64,000 bases of DNA from Streptomyces flavochromogenes (GCF_000717595.1 NZ_JNZO01000019.1:62001-126000); one strand, 5' to 3'. Counted from the stretch's first letter, positions 24,269 through 32,925 are shown. Made by a program: numbers and translations. Notes: a model not told the origin generated them from the sequence alone.

Positions 24269-25885
24269 ATGGCACCCGAATCCGGAGCAGGCGGCGGTGT
24301 GCCGGAGTCGTCGGCGGAGTCCTGGGGCGTCGGCGGAGTCGTCGGCGACGGCCGCTACCGCTTGACGCACCGTCTGGGGCGCGGCGGCATGGCGGAGGTC
24401 TTCGCCGCCGAGGACGTACGGCTCGGCCGCACGGTCGCGGTCAAGCTCCTCCGCGCCGATCTCGCCGAGGACCCGGTCTCCAAGGCCCGTTTCACCCGCG
24501 AGGCGCAGTCGGTCGCCGGGCTCAACCACCACGCCATCGTCGCGGTCTACGACTCCGGCGAGGACCTCGTGGCCGGCCGGCCCGTGCCGTACATCGTGAT
24601 GGAGCTGGTCGAGGGACGCACGATCCGCGACCTGCTGCTCAGCGCCGAGGCCCCCGGGCCCGAGCAGGCCCTCATCATCGTCTCCGGAGTCCTGGAGGCG
24701 CTGGCCTATTCGCACCAGCACGGCATCGTGCACCGTGACATCAAGCCGGCGAACGTGATCATCACCCACGGCGGCGCCGTGAAGGTCATGGACTTCGGCA
24801 TCGCCCGTGCCCTGCACGGCGCGCAGTCGACGATGACCCAGACCGGCATGGTCATGGGCACGCCGCAGTACCTCTCCCCGGAGCAGGCGCTCGGCAAGGC
24901 CGTCGACCACCGCTCCGACCTGTACGCGACGGGCTGCCTCCTCTACGAACTCCTCGCGCTGCGGCCCCCGTTCACCGGTGAGACCCCGCTGTCCGTCGTG
25001 TACCAGCACGTCCAGGACGCCCCGGTCCCGCCGTCCGACGTCACGCAGTCCGTGCCGCCGGAGCTGGACGGTCTGGTGATGCGCTCGCTCGCGAAGGACC
25101 CGGACGACCGGTTCCAGAGCGCCGAGGAGATGCGCGGCCTCATCCAGTACGGCCTGCAGATGCTCCAGCAGCAGGGCGGTCACACCGGCACGTGGAACAC
25201 CGGGCCGGTCGAGATGCACGACGGCGGTCACACCCCGGGCGGCGGCATGGCCGCGACGACCGCGATGGGCCACCCCATGCACGGCGAGACCGCGCAGCGC
25301 CCGATCCTTCCCCCGGTGAACCCGGAGGACGGCGGGTACGGCTACGACGGCGGTACGGGCGGGAACGGCGGCTACGGCCAGGACGGCTCGTACGGCTCGC
25401 ACAACGGTGGCAACGGCCGCCGCGGCAAGATCTGGCTGTTCGCCGCGCTCGCGCTGATCGCGGTCGTCGCCGGTGTCGTCTACGCCCTCGACAAGGCGGG
25501 CGACGCGGGCAACCAGAAGGGCGGCACACCGACGCCGACGGTCAGCACCTCGCCGTCGACGCAGTCGGAGGAGCCGACGCCCTCGGACGAGCCCTCCGAG
25601 CAGCCGTCGACCGACTCGGGCACGAGCGACGGGGGCGTCACGGAGGCGCCGTGGCCGCCGCCGACCTCGTACGAGCCGACGACCCAGCCGCCGACCACGA
25701 CTCCGCCGACGACCGAGCCGTCGAGGACGACCGAGCCGCCGACGGATCCCACGGACGAGCCGACGGAGCCGACGGGTCAGCCCACGAATCCCACGGGCAC
25801 GCCGTCGACCGATACGCCCACCGACCCCACCGGGGGCGGCAACAACTCGGACCCGCCGCCCTCGGGCGGCGCCCAGACCGGCTGA
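24269..25885 (+). CDS. Membrane Ser/Thr protein kinase with Thr/Pro-rich external tail
   Basis: Protein of 538 residues. Kinase domain at about 30-290 with Lys59, HRDIKPAN with Asp157, DFG Asp175 and the activation loop STMTQTGMVMGTPQYLSPEQ. A Gly/Tyr/Asp-rich juxtamembrane region is followed by one membrane helix at about 387-408 and a roughly 130-residue external tail made of Thr/Pro/Glu/Ser-rich repeats (TEPP, PTDP) with no PASTA domain. The kinase part is closely related to the divergent neighbour, so the pair is likely an old duplication in which the sensor halves diverged. The 275-base gap between them, which includes AT-richer stretches, should hold both promoters. Confidence 0.92.
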   Translation: MAPESGAGGGVPESSAESWGVGGVVGDGRYRLTHRLGRGGMAEVFAAEDVRLGRTVAVKLLRADLAEDPVSKARFTREAQSVAGLNHHAIVAVYDSGEDLVAGRPVPYIVMELVEGRTIRDLLLSAEAPGPEQALIIVSGVLEALAYSHQHGIVHRDIKPANVIITHGGAVKVMDFGIARALHGAQSTMTQTGMVMGTPQYLSPEQALGKAVDHRSDLYATGCLLYELLALRPPFTGETPLSVVYQHVQDAPVPPSDVTQSVPPELDGLVMRSLAKDPDDRFQSAEEMRGLIQYGLQMLQQQGGHTGTWNTGPVEMHDGGHTPGGGMAATTAMGHPMHGETAQRPILPPVNPEDGGYGYDGGTGGNGGYGQDGSYGSHNGGNGRRGKIWLFAALALIAVVAGVVYALDKAGDAGNQKGGTPTPTVSTSPSTQSEEPTPSDEPSEQPSTDSGTSDGGVTEAPWPPPTSYEPTTQPPTTTPPTTEPSRTTEPPTDPTDEPTEPTGQPTNPTGTPSTDTPTDPTGGGNNSDPPPSGGAQTG

Positions 25886-25892
25886 CCGGGCT

Positions 25893-25913
25893 CGGCCCGG
25901 GCTTCCCGGGCCG
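25893..25913. terminator. Hairpin after kinase gene
   Basis: Perfect 9-bp stem (CGGCCCGGG) with a 3-base loop between the convergent kinase and phosphotransferase stops. Confidence 0.55.
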
Positions 25914-25922
25914 GACCCCGCC

Positions 25923-27038
25923 TCACCCCGCGAACGCGTCGCTCACCGCCTCGTACTCGCGGGTCCACCAGACCGCCAGGGCCGACACCGCGGGAAACTG
26001 CGGGTCGGCCCTTCGGTCGTGCAGCTGGTAGCGCCAGCGCAAGGTCCAGAAGTCGTTGAGCCGCTCCCACCACACCCGGTGCGCCGCCGCCGCCAGCTCG
26101 GCGCGGTCGGCGCCGGTCGCCCGCCGGTACGCGCGCGCGTACGCCCGGACCTTCTCCAGGGCCAGCTCGCCCCCCGGCCGTACGAAGAAGATGGCGGCGG
26201 CCCTGACCGCCTCCTCGGCCCTCGGACGGACCCCGAGCCGGTCCCAGTCGACGATCGCGGCGGGCTCGGCGCCCCGGTAGAGCAGGTTCAGCGGGTGGAA
26301 GTCGCCGTGCACCCAGCCGACGGCCGCGGCCGGCGGCGGCCGGTGGTGGGCGTGCTGGGCGAGAAGCCGGCGGCGCTCCCTGAGCCGGTGCTCGGCCAGC
26401 GCGTCGAAGCTGTCGCGGGGGCGGTGGGCACGGGCCAGGCGGATCAGCTCGTCGATGGCCCGGAAGGTGTCCTGGAGGTCGGCGCTGGCGCAGACACCGT
26501 CGTCGGCGGTCTCGGGCGCCCCGTCCGGCCCCGAGGGCTCCATGACCCGGTCCAGTGCCGTGTGGACCTGTCCGAGGAGGGTGCCGAGGCGCCGGGAGCA
26601 GCCGGTGGAGAGCTGGGCGCCGTCGCGGTGTCGGCCGTCGACCCAGGGGTGCAGGGCGTAGCAGTGGCCGTCGACGACGGCGACCGTGCGGCCGGTGGCG
26701 TCGGGCAGCGGCGGGGCGACGGGCAGGCCGAGGGCGTGCAGCCGCTGGGTGGCGCGGTGCTGGCGGACGATGGTGGCGCGGTCGGCAGTGGGGGCGTCCA
26801 GGTGCTGCTTGAGGAAATAGGTGCCGCGGGTGGTGGAGAGGCGGAAGCCGCGGTTGAGCAGCCCTTCGGCGACGGGCACGCAGGAGAGGGGTTCTCCGGC
26901 GTGCCGGTGGCGGCGGAGCAGGGCACCGACCGGAGGAGCGGGTGGGGCGTCGGCGGGCCGGGTCGCGCCCGGTCGACCACCGGTCCGCGGGGCGGGCGGT
27001 TGGGCCGATGGGGTGAGCGTTTCAGATGAGCGCGGCAC
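25923..27038 (-). CDS. Aminoglycoside phosphotransferase-fold (APH/ChoK-like) kinase
   Basis: Protein of 371 residues. A 30-residue Pro/Ala-rich leader, then the APH fold: N-lobe with TTRGTYFLKQHLD (ATP-binding Lys), catalytic loop VGWVHGDFHPLNLLYRG and metal-binding AAIVDWDRLG. The family phosphorylates small hydroxyl substrates (homoserine, choline, sugars, aminoglycosides); no sequence feature fixes the substrate and resistance should not be assumed. The start is a GTG with weak ribosome-site support 15 bases after the stop of the FMN split-barrel gene, so the two form a short operon. Confidence 0.78.
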   Translation of the reverse strand: MPRSSETLTPSAQPPAPRTGGRPGATRPADAPPAPPVGALLRRHRHAGEPLSCVPVAEGLLNRGFRLSTTRGTYFLKQHLDAPTADRATIVRQHRATQRLHALGLPVAPPLPDATGRTVAVVDGHCYALHPWVDGRHRDGAQLSTGCSRRLGTLLGQVHTALDRVMEPSGPDGAPETADDGVCASADLQDTFRAIDELIRLARAHRPRDSFDALAEHRLRERRRLLAQHAHHRPPPAAAVGWVHGDFHPLNLLYRGAEPAAIVDWDRLGVRPRAEEAVRAAAIFFVRPGGELALEKVRAYARAYRRATGADRAELAAAAHRVWWERLNDFWTLRWRYQLHDRRADPQFPAVSALAVWWTREYEAVSDAFAG

Positions 27039-27053
27039 CCGCCAGATGTTAGA

Positions 27054-27506
27054 TCACGCTACGTGGTGGAGGTGTCGCCGGACGGAGTGGGCGGCGGGCC
27101 GGGTCACCGGGGTCTCGTTCGCGTAGTCGAGCGCGTGCACCGTCACGAACTGCGGTTCGATCCGCATGTAGACCGGGTCGAAGGCCTCGCCGTCCACCAG
27201 TTCCGGCTCGGCACCGAAGTTCGCGAGCTCCTTCGCGGTCGGCTCGACGATCTCGGCGGTGCCGGTGAACTGCACGGACCAGAGGTTCGCGGATCCGGAG
27301 CTGAAGTTGTCCGCGCCGTAGGCGACGACGCTGCCGTTGCAGGCGCGGTGGTAGCCGAGGCCCCGGTGCAGCCGGAGCAGGACGCACCCGTCGGCCACGA
27401 TGTGGCGGGCGGGGGCGACGAACGGCATCGCCCGCATGCTCGTCGCCACCCGGCCGTACGACACGCGGCTGAGCAACTCGATGGCGCGGATCTCGTCGGT
27501 GGACAT
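27054..27506 (-). CDS. Pyridoxamine 5'-phosphate oxidase family / FMN split-barrel protein
   Basis: Protein of 150 residues with the split-barrel fold: helix AIELLSRVSYGRVATSM, strand MPFVAPARHIV, LLRLHRGLGYHRAC and the strand containing LWSVQFTGTAEIVE. Such proteins bind FMN or F420 and reduce small molecules, or sense them; true PNPOx residues are not evident. ATG 27506 has GGAGAG eight bases upstream, which selects it over an in-frame upstream ATG. It precedes the phosphotransferase gene by 15 bases. Cellular role unknown. Confidence 0.78.
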   Translation of the reverse strand: MSTDEIRAIELLSRVSYGRVATSMRAMPFVAPARHIVADGCVLLRLHRGLGYHRACNGSVVAYGADNFSSGSANLWSVQFTGTAEIVEPTAKELANFGAEPELVDGEAFDPVYMRIEPQFVTVHALDYANETPVTRPAAHSVRRHLHHVA

Positions 27507-27684
27507 GGCATCCACTCTCCGCCACCGGCACCGTGTCGGAAAAGGGGCCCCCGCCCCGCTCTCACGGGGACGTAGGTCCCGAATCGGGGCCGCCGGGCGC
27601 ACTCTGGCCCGTACGGGTGAGGGGTCCGAGCGGCCGGTCCGGCGTCACCGACGCCTCACGACGGGCTCCGGGCCCCGCCGTACG

Positions 27685-28344
27685 TCAGTGGCGTTCCGCC
27701 TGGAGCCGCGCCACGTAGGCGGCGGCCTGCGAGCGCCGCTCCATGCCCAGCTTCGACAGCAGGCTGGAGACATAGTTCTTGATGGTCTTCTCCGCGAGGT
27801 GCAGCCGCTCGCCGATGACCCGGTTGGTCAGGCCCTCGCCGATCAGGTCCAGGATCTTGCGCTCCTGCTCCGTCAGATTGGCGAGCCTGTCGTCACCCTT
27901 CGGATTGTTGCCGTCGCGCAGCCGCTCCAGGACGCGGGCGGTCGCCACCGGGTCGAGCAGCGACTTGCCGGCCGCCACGTCCCGTACCGCGTTCAGGAGT
28001 TCGTTGCCGCGGATTGCCTTGAGGACGTAACCCGAGGCTCCGGCCATGATCGCGTCGAAGAGCGCCTCGTCGTCCGCGTACGAGGTCAGCATCAGGCACT
28101 TGATGCCCTCGTCCTGCGAACGGATCTCGCGGCACACCTCCACGCCGCTGCCGTCGGGCAGCCGGACGTCGAGCACGGCGACGTCGGGACGGGTCGCAGG
28201 GATCCTGACCAGCGCGTCCGCGGCCGTCCCGGCCTCCCCGACGACCTCGATGTCGTTCTCCACGGAGAGCAGCTCGTGGACGCCGCGCCGGACCACTTCG
28301 TGGTCGTCCAGCAGAAATACCCGGATTTTTCCTTCTTCGCGCAC
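27685..28344 (-). CDS. Orphan NarL/LuxR-type response regulator (DevR-like)
   Basis: Protein of 219 residues. Receiver domain 6-125 with acidic pair Asp13/Asp14, phosphoacceptor Asp59 (VAVLDVRLPDGSG), Thr/Ser in LMLTSY and conserved Lys in YVLKAIRG; LuxR helix-turn-helix at about 150-210 (LTEQERKILDLIGEGLTNRV, EKTIKNYVSSLL). No histidine kinase is adjacent, so its partner is encoded elsewhere. It resembles DevR/DosR-type regulators. It starts with GTG; GAGACT six bases before it and no ribosome site suggest a leaderless message. It is divergent from the second bkd operon over a 338-base gap, so that operon is a candidate target. Confidence 0.88.
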   Translation of the reverse strand: MREEGKIRVFLLDDHEVVRRGVHELLSVENDIEVVGEAGTAADALVRIPATRPDVAVLDVRLPDGSGVEVCREIRSQDEGIKCLMLTSYADDEALFDAIMAGASGYVLKAIRGNELLNAVRDVAAGKSLLDPVATARVLERLRDGNNPKGDDRLANLTEQERKILDLIGEGLTNRVIGERLHLAEKTIKNYVSSLLSKLGMERRSQAAAYVARLQAERH

Positions 28345-28466
28345 GCTGCCAGTCTCACATATTGGCTCTTCCCGCGCCCGGGGTGCGCGGGATAACGTGC
28401 CGGATGTTCCGACGACGGTGTCGGGCCGTTGTCCATGCGCTGACCAGCAGCGAGTCCCCCTTTTCT

Positions 28467-28495
28467 CGATTTACTTGGAAATCCAAGCAAAATCG
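28467..28495. promoter_or_regulatory. AT-rich dyad in the response regulator/bkd gap (28345-28682)
   Basis: Nested inverted repeat: outer arms CGATTT/AAATCG and inner arms CTTGGA/TCCAAG around AA. It is distinctly A+T-rich for this genome and the only strong symmetry in this 338-base gap. It is a likely operator for bkdA or the response regulator. No gene or structured RNA was recognised in the rest of the gap. Confidence 0.55.
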
Positions 28496-28682
28496 CAGGT
28501 CAAGTGGGGTTTCGCGGGAATGCTGCACTATGGGTAACGTGCCTATGACGGCGCTCGCCGGGGCACCTGTCACGCCCGACTCCGGCCGCGTCGCACCCAC
28601 CCCGTGCGAAGGGTACGGATAAGGCGGAGCCGCACTGGCTTACCGGCGAACCCGGAGGCCGGACCGACGGAGGAGCACGCAC

Positions 28683-29861
28683 GTGACCGTGGAGAGCACT
28701 GCCGCGCGCAAGACGACGCGACGCAGCAGCGGCGCCAAGCGCACCACCAGCGCCGCAAGCGCTAAGAAGGCACCGGCAGCGCAGGGCGCAGAGCCCGAGC
28801 TCGTTCAGCTGCTGACGCCCGAGGGAGAGCGCGTCCAGCACCCCGATTACGACATCGACCTGAGCGCCGAGGAGCTGCGCGGTCTCTACCGCGACATGGT
28901 CCTCAGCCGTCGCTTCGACGCGGAGGCCACCGCGCTCCAGCGCCAGGGCGAGCTGGGCCTGTGGGCGTCGCTGCTCGGCCAGGAGGCCGCCCAGATCGGC
29001 TCCGGCCGTGCCCTGCGGGACGACGACTACGTCTTCCCCACCTACCGTGAGCACGCCGTCGCGTGGTGCCGTGGGGTCGACCCCACCAACCTGCTCGGCA
29101 TGTTCCGCGGTGTGAACAACGGCGGCTGGGACCCGAGCACCAACAATTTCCACCTGTACACGATCGTTCTCGGCTCGCAGACCCTGCACGCCACCGGTTA
29201 CGCCATGGGCGTCGCCAAGGACGGCGCGGATTCCGCCGTGATCGCGTATTTCGGTGACGGCGCCTCCAGCCAGGGTGACGTGAACGAGTCGTTCGTCTTC
29301 TCCGCGGTGTACAACGCCCCGGTCGTGTTCTTCTGCCAGAACAACCAGTGGGCCATTTCCGAGCCCATCGAGAAGCAGACCCGCGTCCCGCTCTACCAGC
29401 GCGCCCGCGGCTTCGGCTTCCCCGGCGTCCGCGTCGACGGCAACGACGTCCTCGCGTGCCTGGCCGTGACCCGGTCGGCGCTGGAGCGCGCCCGCCGCGG
29501 CGAGGGCCCGACGCTCATCGAGGCGTACACCTACCGCATGGCCGCCCACACCACCTCCGACGACCCGACCCGCTACCGCCGCGACGCAGAGCGCGAGGAG
29601 TGGGAGGCCAAGGACCCGATCCAGCGCCTCAAGACGTACATGGAGAACGAGGGCCACGCCGACGCGGCCTTCTTCGAGGAGCTGGAGACGGAGAGCGAGG
29701 CGCTCGGCAAGCACGTCCGCGAGGTCGTCCGCGCCATGCCCGTCCCGGAGCACATGGCGATCTTCGACAACGTGTACGCGGACGGGCACGCGCTCGTCGA
29801 CGAGGAGCGGGCTCAGTTCGCCGCCTACCAGGCGTCCTTCGAGGGCGGAGAGGCCGAGTAA
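28683..29861 (+). CDS. bkdA: Branched-chain 2-oxo acid dehydrogenase E1 alpha subunit (second copy)
   Basis: Protein of 392 residues, thiamine-diphosphate E1 alpha. A 50-residue Lys/Arg/Ala/Ser-rich leader precedes the domain; motifs are DMVLSRRFDAEATALQRQGE, the ThDP motif beginning YFGDGASSQGD and ending VVFFCQNN, and YRMAAHTTSDDPTRYR. GTG 28683 has GGAGGAG seven bases upstream. It differs clearly from the copy at 7709, for example having GELGLWASLLGQEAAQ where the first has GRLAVYPSTHGQEACE, so the two enzymes may differ in keto-acid preference. The gene is first in a second bkdABC operon; bkdB follows after two bases. Confidence 0.92.
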   Translation: MTVESTAARKTTRRSSGAKRTTSAASAKKAPAAQGAEPELVQLLTPEGERVQHPDYDIDLSAEELRGLYRDMVLSRRFDAEATALQRQGELGLWASLLGQEAAQIGSGRALRDDDYVFPTYREHAVAWCRGVDPTNLLGMFRGVNNGGWDPSTNNFHLYTIVLGSQTLHATGYAMGVAKDGADSAVIAYFGDGASSQGDVNESFVFSAVYNAPVVFFCQNNQWAISEPIEKQTRVPLYQRARGFGFPGVRVDGNDVLACLAVTRSALERARRGEGPTLIEAYTYRMAAHTTSDDPTRYRRDAEREEWEAKDPIQRLKTYMENEGHADAAFFEELETESEALGKHVREVVRAMPVPEHMAIFDNVYADGHALVDEERAQFAAYQASFEGGEAE

Positions 29862-29863
29862 TC

Positions 29864-30844
29864 ATGGCTGTTCAGAAGCTTCCCCTCGCGAAGGCGCTCA
29901 ACGAGTCCCTGCGCAAGGCCCTGGAGACCGACCCCAAGGTCCTGATCATGGGCCTGGACGTCGGCAAGCTCGGCGGTGTCTTCCGGATCACCGACGGGCT
30001 GCAGAAGGACTTCGGCGAGGACCGGGTCATCGACACCCCGCTCGCCGAGTCCGGCATCGTCGGCACCGCGATCGGTCTCGCCCTGCGCGGCTACCGCCCG
30101 GTCGTGGAGATCCAGTTCGACGGCTTCGTCTTCCCGGCGTACGACCAGATCGTGTCCCAGCTGGCGAAGATGCGGGCCCGTTCGCTCGGCACGGTGAAGA
30201 TGCCGATCGTCATCCGCATCCCGTACGGCGGCGGCATCGGTGCCGTCGAGCACCACTCCGAGTCCCCCGAGGCGCTCTTCGCGCACGTCCCGGGCCTCAA
30301 GGTCGTCACCCCGGCGAACTCCAACGACGCCTACTGGATGCTCCAGCAGGCGATCCAGAGCGACGACCCGGTCATCTTCTTCGAGCCCAAGCGCCGCTAC
30401 TGGGACAAGAGCGATGTCGACACCGATGCCATCCCCGGCGAGCTGCACAAGGCCCGGGTCGCCCGTGAGGGCACGGACCTCACCCTGGCGGCCTACGGCC
30501 CGATGGTGAAGACCTGCCTGGAGGTGGCCGAGGCCGCCGCCGGAGAGGGCAAGTCGATCGAGGTCGTGGACGTGCGCTCGATCTCCCCGCTCGACTTCGA
30601 CACCCTCCAGGCCTCGGTCGAGAAGACCCGCCGCCTGGTCGTCGTCCACGAGGCGCCGGTGTTCTTCGGCTCCGGCGCGGAGATCGCCGCCCGGATCACC
30701 GAGCGCTGCTTCTACCACCTGGAGGCCCCCGTCCTGCGGGTCGGCGGCTACCACGCGCCGTACCCGCCGGCGCGCCTGGAGGAGGAGTACCTGCCGGGTC
30801 TCGATCGCGTGCTCGACGCCGTCGACCGTTCGCTGGCGTACTGA
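29864..30844 (+). CDS. bkdB: Branched-chain 2-oxo acid dehydrogenase E1 beta subunit (second copy)
   Basis: Protein of 326 residues with E1 beta motifs MGLDVGKLGGVFRITDGL, IRIPYGGGIGAVEHHSESPE and the C-terminal VGGYHAPYPPARLEEEYLPG. ATG 29864 lies two bases after the bkdA stop; GGAGAGG is at a suitable distance inside the bkdA end. The protein is shorter than the first copy because it lacks the Gly/Lys-rich leader. It forms the heterotetrameric E1 with the preceding subunit. Confidence 0.93.
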   Translation: MAVQKLPLAKALNESLRKALETDPKVLIMGLDVGKLGGVFRITDGLQKDFGEDRVIDTPLAESGIVGTAIGLALRGYRPVVEIQFDGFVFPAYDQIVSQLAKMRARSLGTVKMPIVIRIPYGGGIGAVEHHSESPEALFAHVPGLKVVTPANSNDAYWMLQQAIQSDDPVIFFEPKRRYWDKSDVDTDAIPGELHKARVAREGTDLTLAAYGPMVKTCLEVAEAAAGEGKSIEVVDVRSISPLDFDTLQASVEKTRRLVVVHEAPVFFGSGAEIAARITERCFYHLEAPVLRVGGYHAPYPPARLEEEYLPGLDRVLDAVDRSLAY

Positions 30845-30854
30845 GGAGAGCACC

Positions 30855-32306
30855 GTGACGATCCGCGAATTCAAGATGCCCGATGTGGGCGAGGGCCTCA
30901 CCGAGGCCGAGATCCTCAAGTGGTACGTCCAGCCCGGTGACACGGTCGAGGACGGCCAGATCGTGTGCGAGGTCGAGACGGCCAAGGCCGCGGTCGAGCT
31001 GCCGATCCCCTTCGACGGCACGGTCCACGAGCTGTGCTTCCCCGAGGGGACCACGGTCGACGTCGGCCAGGTCATCATCTCGGTGAACGTCGGCGGCGGG
31101 GCGGCGCCCGAGGCGCCGGTGGCCGAGGCCGCTCCGGTCGCCCAGGCCGTGGCGCCCGCGCCCGCTCCGGTCGCCGAGGAGGAGGCCGAGCCGAAGGGCC
31201 GCACGCCGGTCCTCGTCGGCTACGGCGTGGCCGCCAGCTCCACCAAGCGGCGCCCGCGCAAGGCGGCGCAGGGCGCGGTTCCGGCCGCTCCCGTCGCTCC
31301 GGCGCAGGCCGCTCCGGCGACCGTCGCCGTCCCGGTGTCCGTACCGGAGCAGCTCAACGGGCACGGCCCGGGCGGCGGGCGCCCGCTGGCCAAGCCGCCG
31401 GTCCGGAAGCTCGCGAAGGACCTCGGCGTCGACCTGGCGACGGTCACCCCGACCGGCCCGGACGGCATCATCACCCGTGCGGACGTCCACGCGGCGGCCG
31501 CGCCGGCGCCCGCGCCGGTCGTCGAGGCCCCGGCCCCGACGCCCGTCGCCCAGTCCGTGGCCGCGCCGGCGGCCGCGCAGGCGGCTCCCGTCGTGTCGAC
31601 CGACGCCCGGGAGACCCGTATCCCCGTCAAGGGCGTACGGAAGGCCACGGCGGCGGCGATGGTCGGTTCGGCCTTCACCGCCCCGCACGTCACCGAGTTC
31701 GTGACCTTCGACATCACGCGCACGATGAAGCTGGTCGAGGAGCTCAAGTCCGGTACGGACATGGCGGGCCTGCGGGTCAACCCGCTGCTTCTCATCGCGA
31801 AGGCCGTCCTGGTCGCCGTCCGGCGCAACCCGGAGATCAACGCGGCCTGGGACGAGGCGGCGCAGGAGATCGTCCTCAAGCACTACGTGAACCTGGGCAT
31901 CGCCGCGGCCACCCCGCGCGGTCTGCTCGTGCCGAACATCAAGGACGCGCACGCGCAGACCCTGCCCGAGCTCTCGGCGTCGCTGAGCGAGCTGATCTCC
32001 ACCGCCCGCGACGGGAAGACGACCCCGGCGGCGATGCAGGGCGGCACCTTCACCATCACCAACGTCGGCGTCTTCGGCGTCGACACCGGTACGCCCATCC
32101 TGAACCCCGGCGAGTCCGCGATCCTCGCGGTCGGTGCGATCAAGCTCCAGCCGTGGGTCCACAAGGGCAAGGTGAAGCCGCGTCAGGTCACCACGCTGGC
32201 TCTCTCCTTCGACCACCGACTGGTCGACGGCGAGCTCGGCTCCAAGTTCCTGGCGGACGTCGCCGCGATCCTGGAGCAGCCGAAGCGCCTGATCAGCTGG
32301 GCGTGA
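30855..32306 (+). CDS. bkdC: Dihydrolipoamide branched-chain acyltransferase E2 (second copy)
   Basis: Protein of 483 residues: lipoyl domain with Lys44 in VETAKAAVELP, long Ala/Pro/Val linker, subunit-binding domain (PPVRKLAKDLGVDLATVTPT), second linker and acyltransferase core ending DHRLVDGE with catalytic His454. GTG 30855 follows GAGGAGAG. It is the last gene of the operon; a perfect parS (32322) and an adjoining terminator lie within 61 bases of the stop. As in the first operon, no E3 gene is present. Confidence 0.93.
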   Translation: MTIREFKMPDVGEGLTEAEILKWYVQPGDTVEDGQIVCEVETAKAAVELPIPFDGTVHELCFPEGTTVDVGQVIISVNVGGGAAPEAPVAEAAPVAQAVAPAPAPVAEEEAEPKGRTPVLVGYGVAASSTKRRPRKAAQGAVPAAPVAPAQAAPATVAVPVSVPEQLNGHGPGGGRPLAKPPVRKLAKDLGVDLATVTPTGPDGIITRADVHAAAAPAPAPVVEAPAPTPVAQSVAAPAAAQAAPVVSTDARETRIPVKGVRKATAAAMVGSAFTAPHVTEFVTFDITRTMKLVEELKSGTDMAGLRVNPLLLIAKAVLVAVRRNPEINAAWDEAAQEIVLKHYVNLGIAAATPRGLLVPNIKDAHAQTLPELSASLSELISTARDGKTTPAAMQGGTFTITNVGVFGVDTGTPILNPGESAILAVGAIKLQPWVHKGKVKPRQVTTLALSFDHRLVDGELGSKFLADVAAILEQPKRLISWA

Positions 32307-32321
32307 CGGACAGCTTGGCCC

Positions 32322-32335
32322 GTTTCACGTGAAAC
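32322..32335. other. parS: parS site (perfect)
   Basis: GTTTCACGTGAAAC, extended by one more pair (C/G) to 16 symmetric bases. It lies between bkdC and its terminator and touches the hairpin. Same ParB-binding palindrome as at 13783. Confidence 0.88.
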
Positions 32336-32367
32336 GTCCGGCGGTGGCCTCGGCCACCGCCGGACGT
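32334..32367 (+). terminator. Terminator of second bkd operon
   Basis: Perfect 15-bp stem (ACGTCCGGCGGTGGC) with a 4-base loop, followed by CTTTCC. It overlaps the last two bases of the parS palindrome. Confidence 0.8.
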
Positions 32368-32387
32368 CTTTCCACAAGGGTGGGGGA

Positions 32388-32858
32388 ATGGACCTGCTCC
32401 TCGAACCTCCGCACGGCGCCGGGCCCGTGCGGCTCGGCATGACGCTCGACGAGGCGGTGGCCGCCGTCTCCCCCTGGGGTGAGCCCCGGGTGCGGACCCG
32501 GCCGAACCGCGTCCTCGTGACCCTCTCGACGGCCTGCGACCGTGTCGGCGGCGAGGTGCTCCTGGAGGAGCGGGACAGGGTCACGGCCGTCGAGCTGTGG
32601 TGGCCGGGGGAAGGCCGGGAGACCGCGACGCGGGTCCTCCTGGACGGTGCCGACGTGTTCCGTACCCCCGCCGACGAGTTGTTGCGGGGCCTCCCGGCTC
32701 GCGGGGCGGACGGCGAGTCCCCCTTCGTCCCCGGCCTCTCGCTCGGCTTCACCCGCAGCACCTCCCAGGAGGTCCCGCGCCGGCCGGACGGGCTCCCGGT
32801 GCATGTCACCTCGGTCCTCGTCGGTGGCGCGGACTACTACGACCACAGGCTCCCGTAG
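32388..32858 (+). CDS. Uncharacterised actinobacterial protein
   Basis: Protein of 156 residues, soluble, without signal peptide or membrane helix. It opens MDLLLEPPHGAGPVRLGMTL, and its middle alternates short strands (VLVTLSTACDR, VTAVELWWP). No known domain is recognised. ATG 32388 follows GGGTGGGGGA. It stands alone between the bkd terminator and the GntR promoter. The LGMTLDEA opening resembles small bacterial proteins annotated only as hypothetical. Function unknown; coding status is supported by codon bias and ribosome-site placement. Confidence 0.65.
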   Translation: MDLLLEPPHGAGPVRLGMTLDEAVAAVSPWGEPRVRTRPNRVLVTLSTACDRVGGEVLLEERDRVTAVELWWPGEGRETATRVLLDGADVFRTPADELLRGLPARGADGESPFVPGLSLGFTRSTSQEVPRRPDGLPVHVTSVLVGGADYYDHRLP

Positions 32859-32913
32859 GCGCCCCCTCGTTCCAGGATGCGGACAGGGGGGTCTGTTGCA
32901 CCTCTGTTGTATC

Positions 32914-32919
32914 TATGCT
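32914..32919 (+). promoter_or_regulatory. -10 box of a leaderless GntR promoter
   Basis: TATGCT lies six bases before the ATG at 32926, the spacing expected for leaderless Streptomyces transcripts. No ribosome site is present before that ATG. Confidence 0.5.
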
Positions 32920-32925
32920 GTGCGC

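Noticed and set aside
25923..27038. Aminoglycoside resistance gene
   Set aside because: Only the general APH fold motifs are present; the family covers many housekeeping small-molecule kinases.
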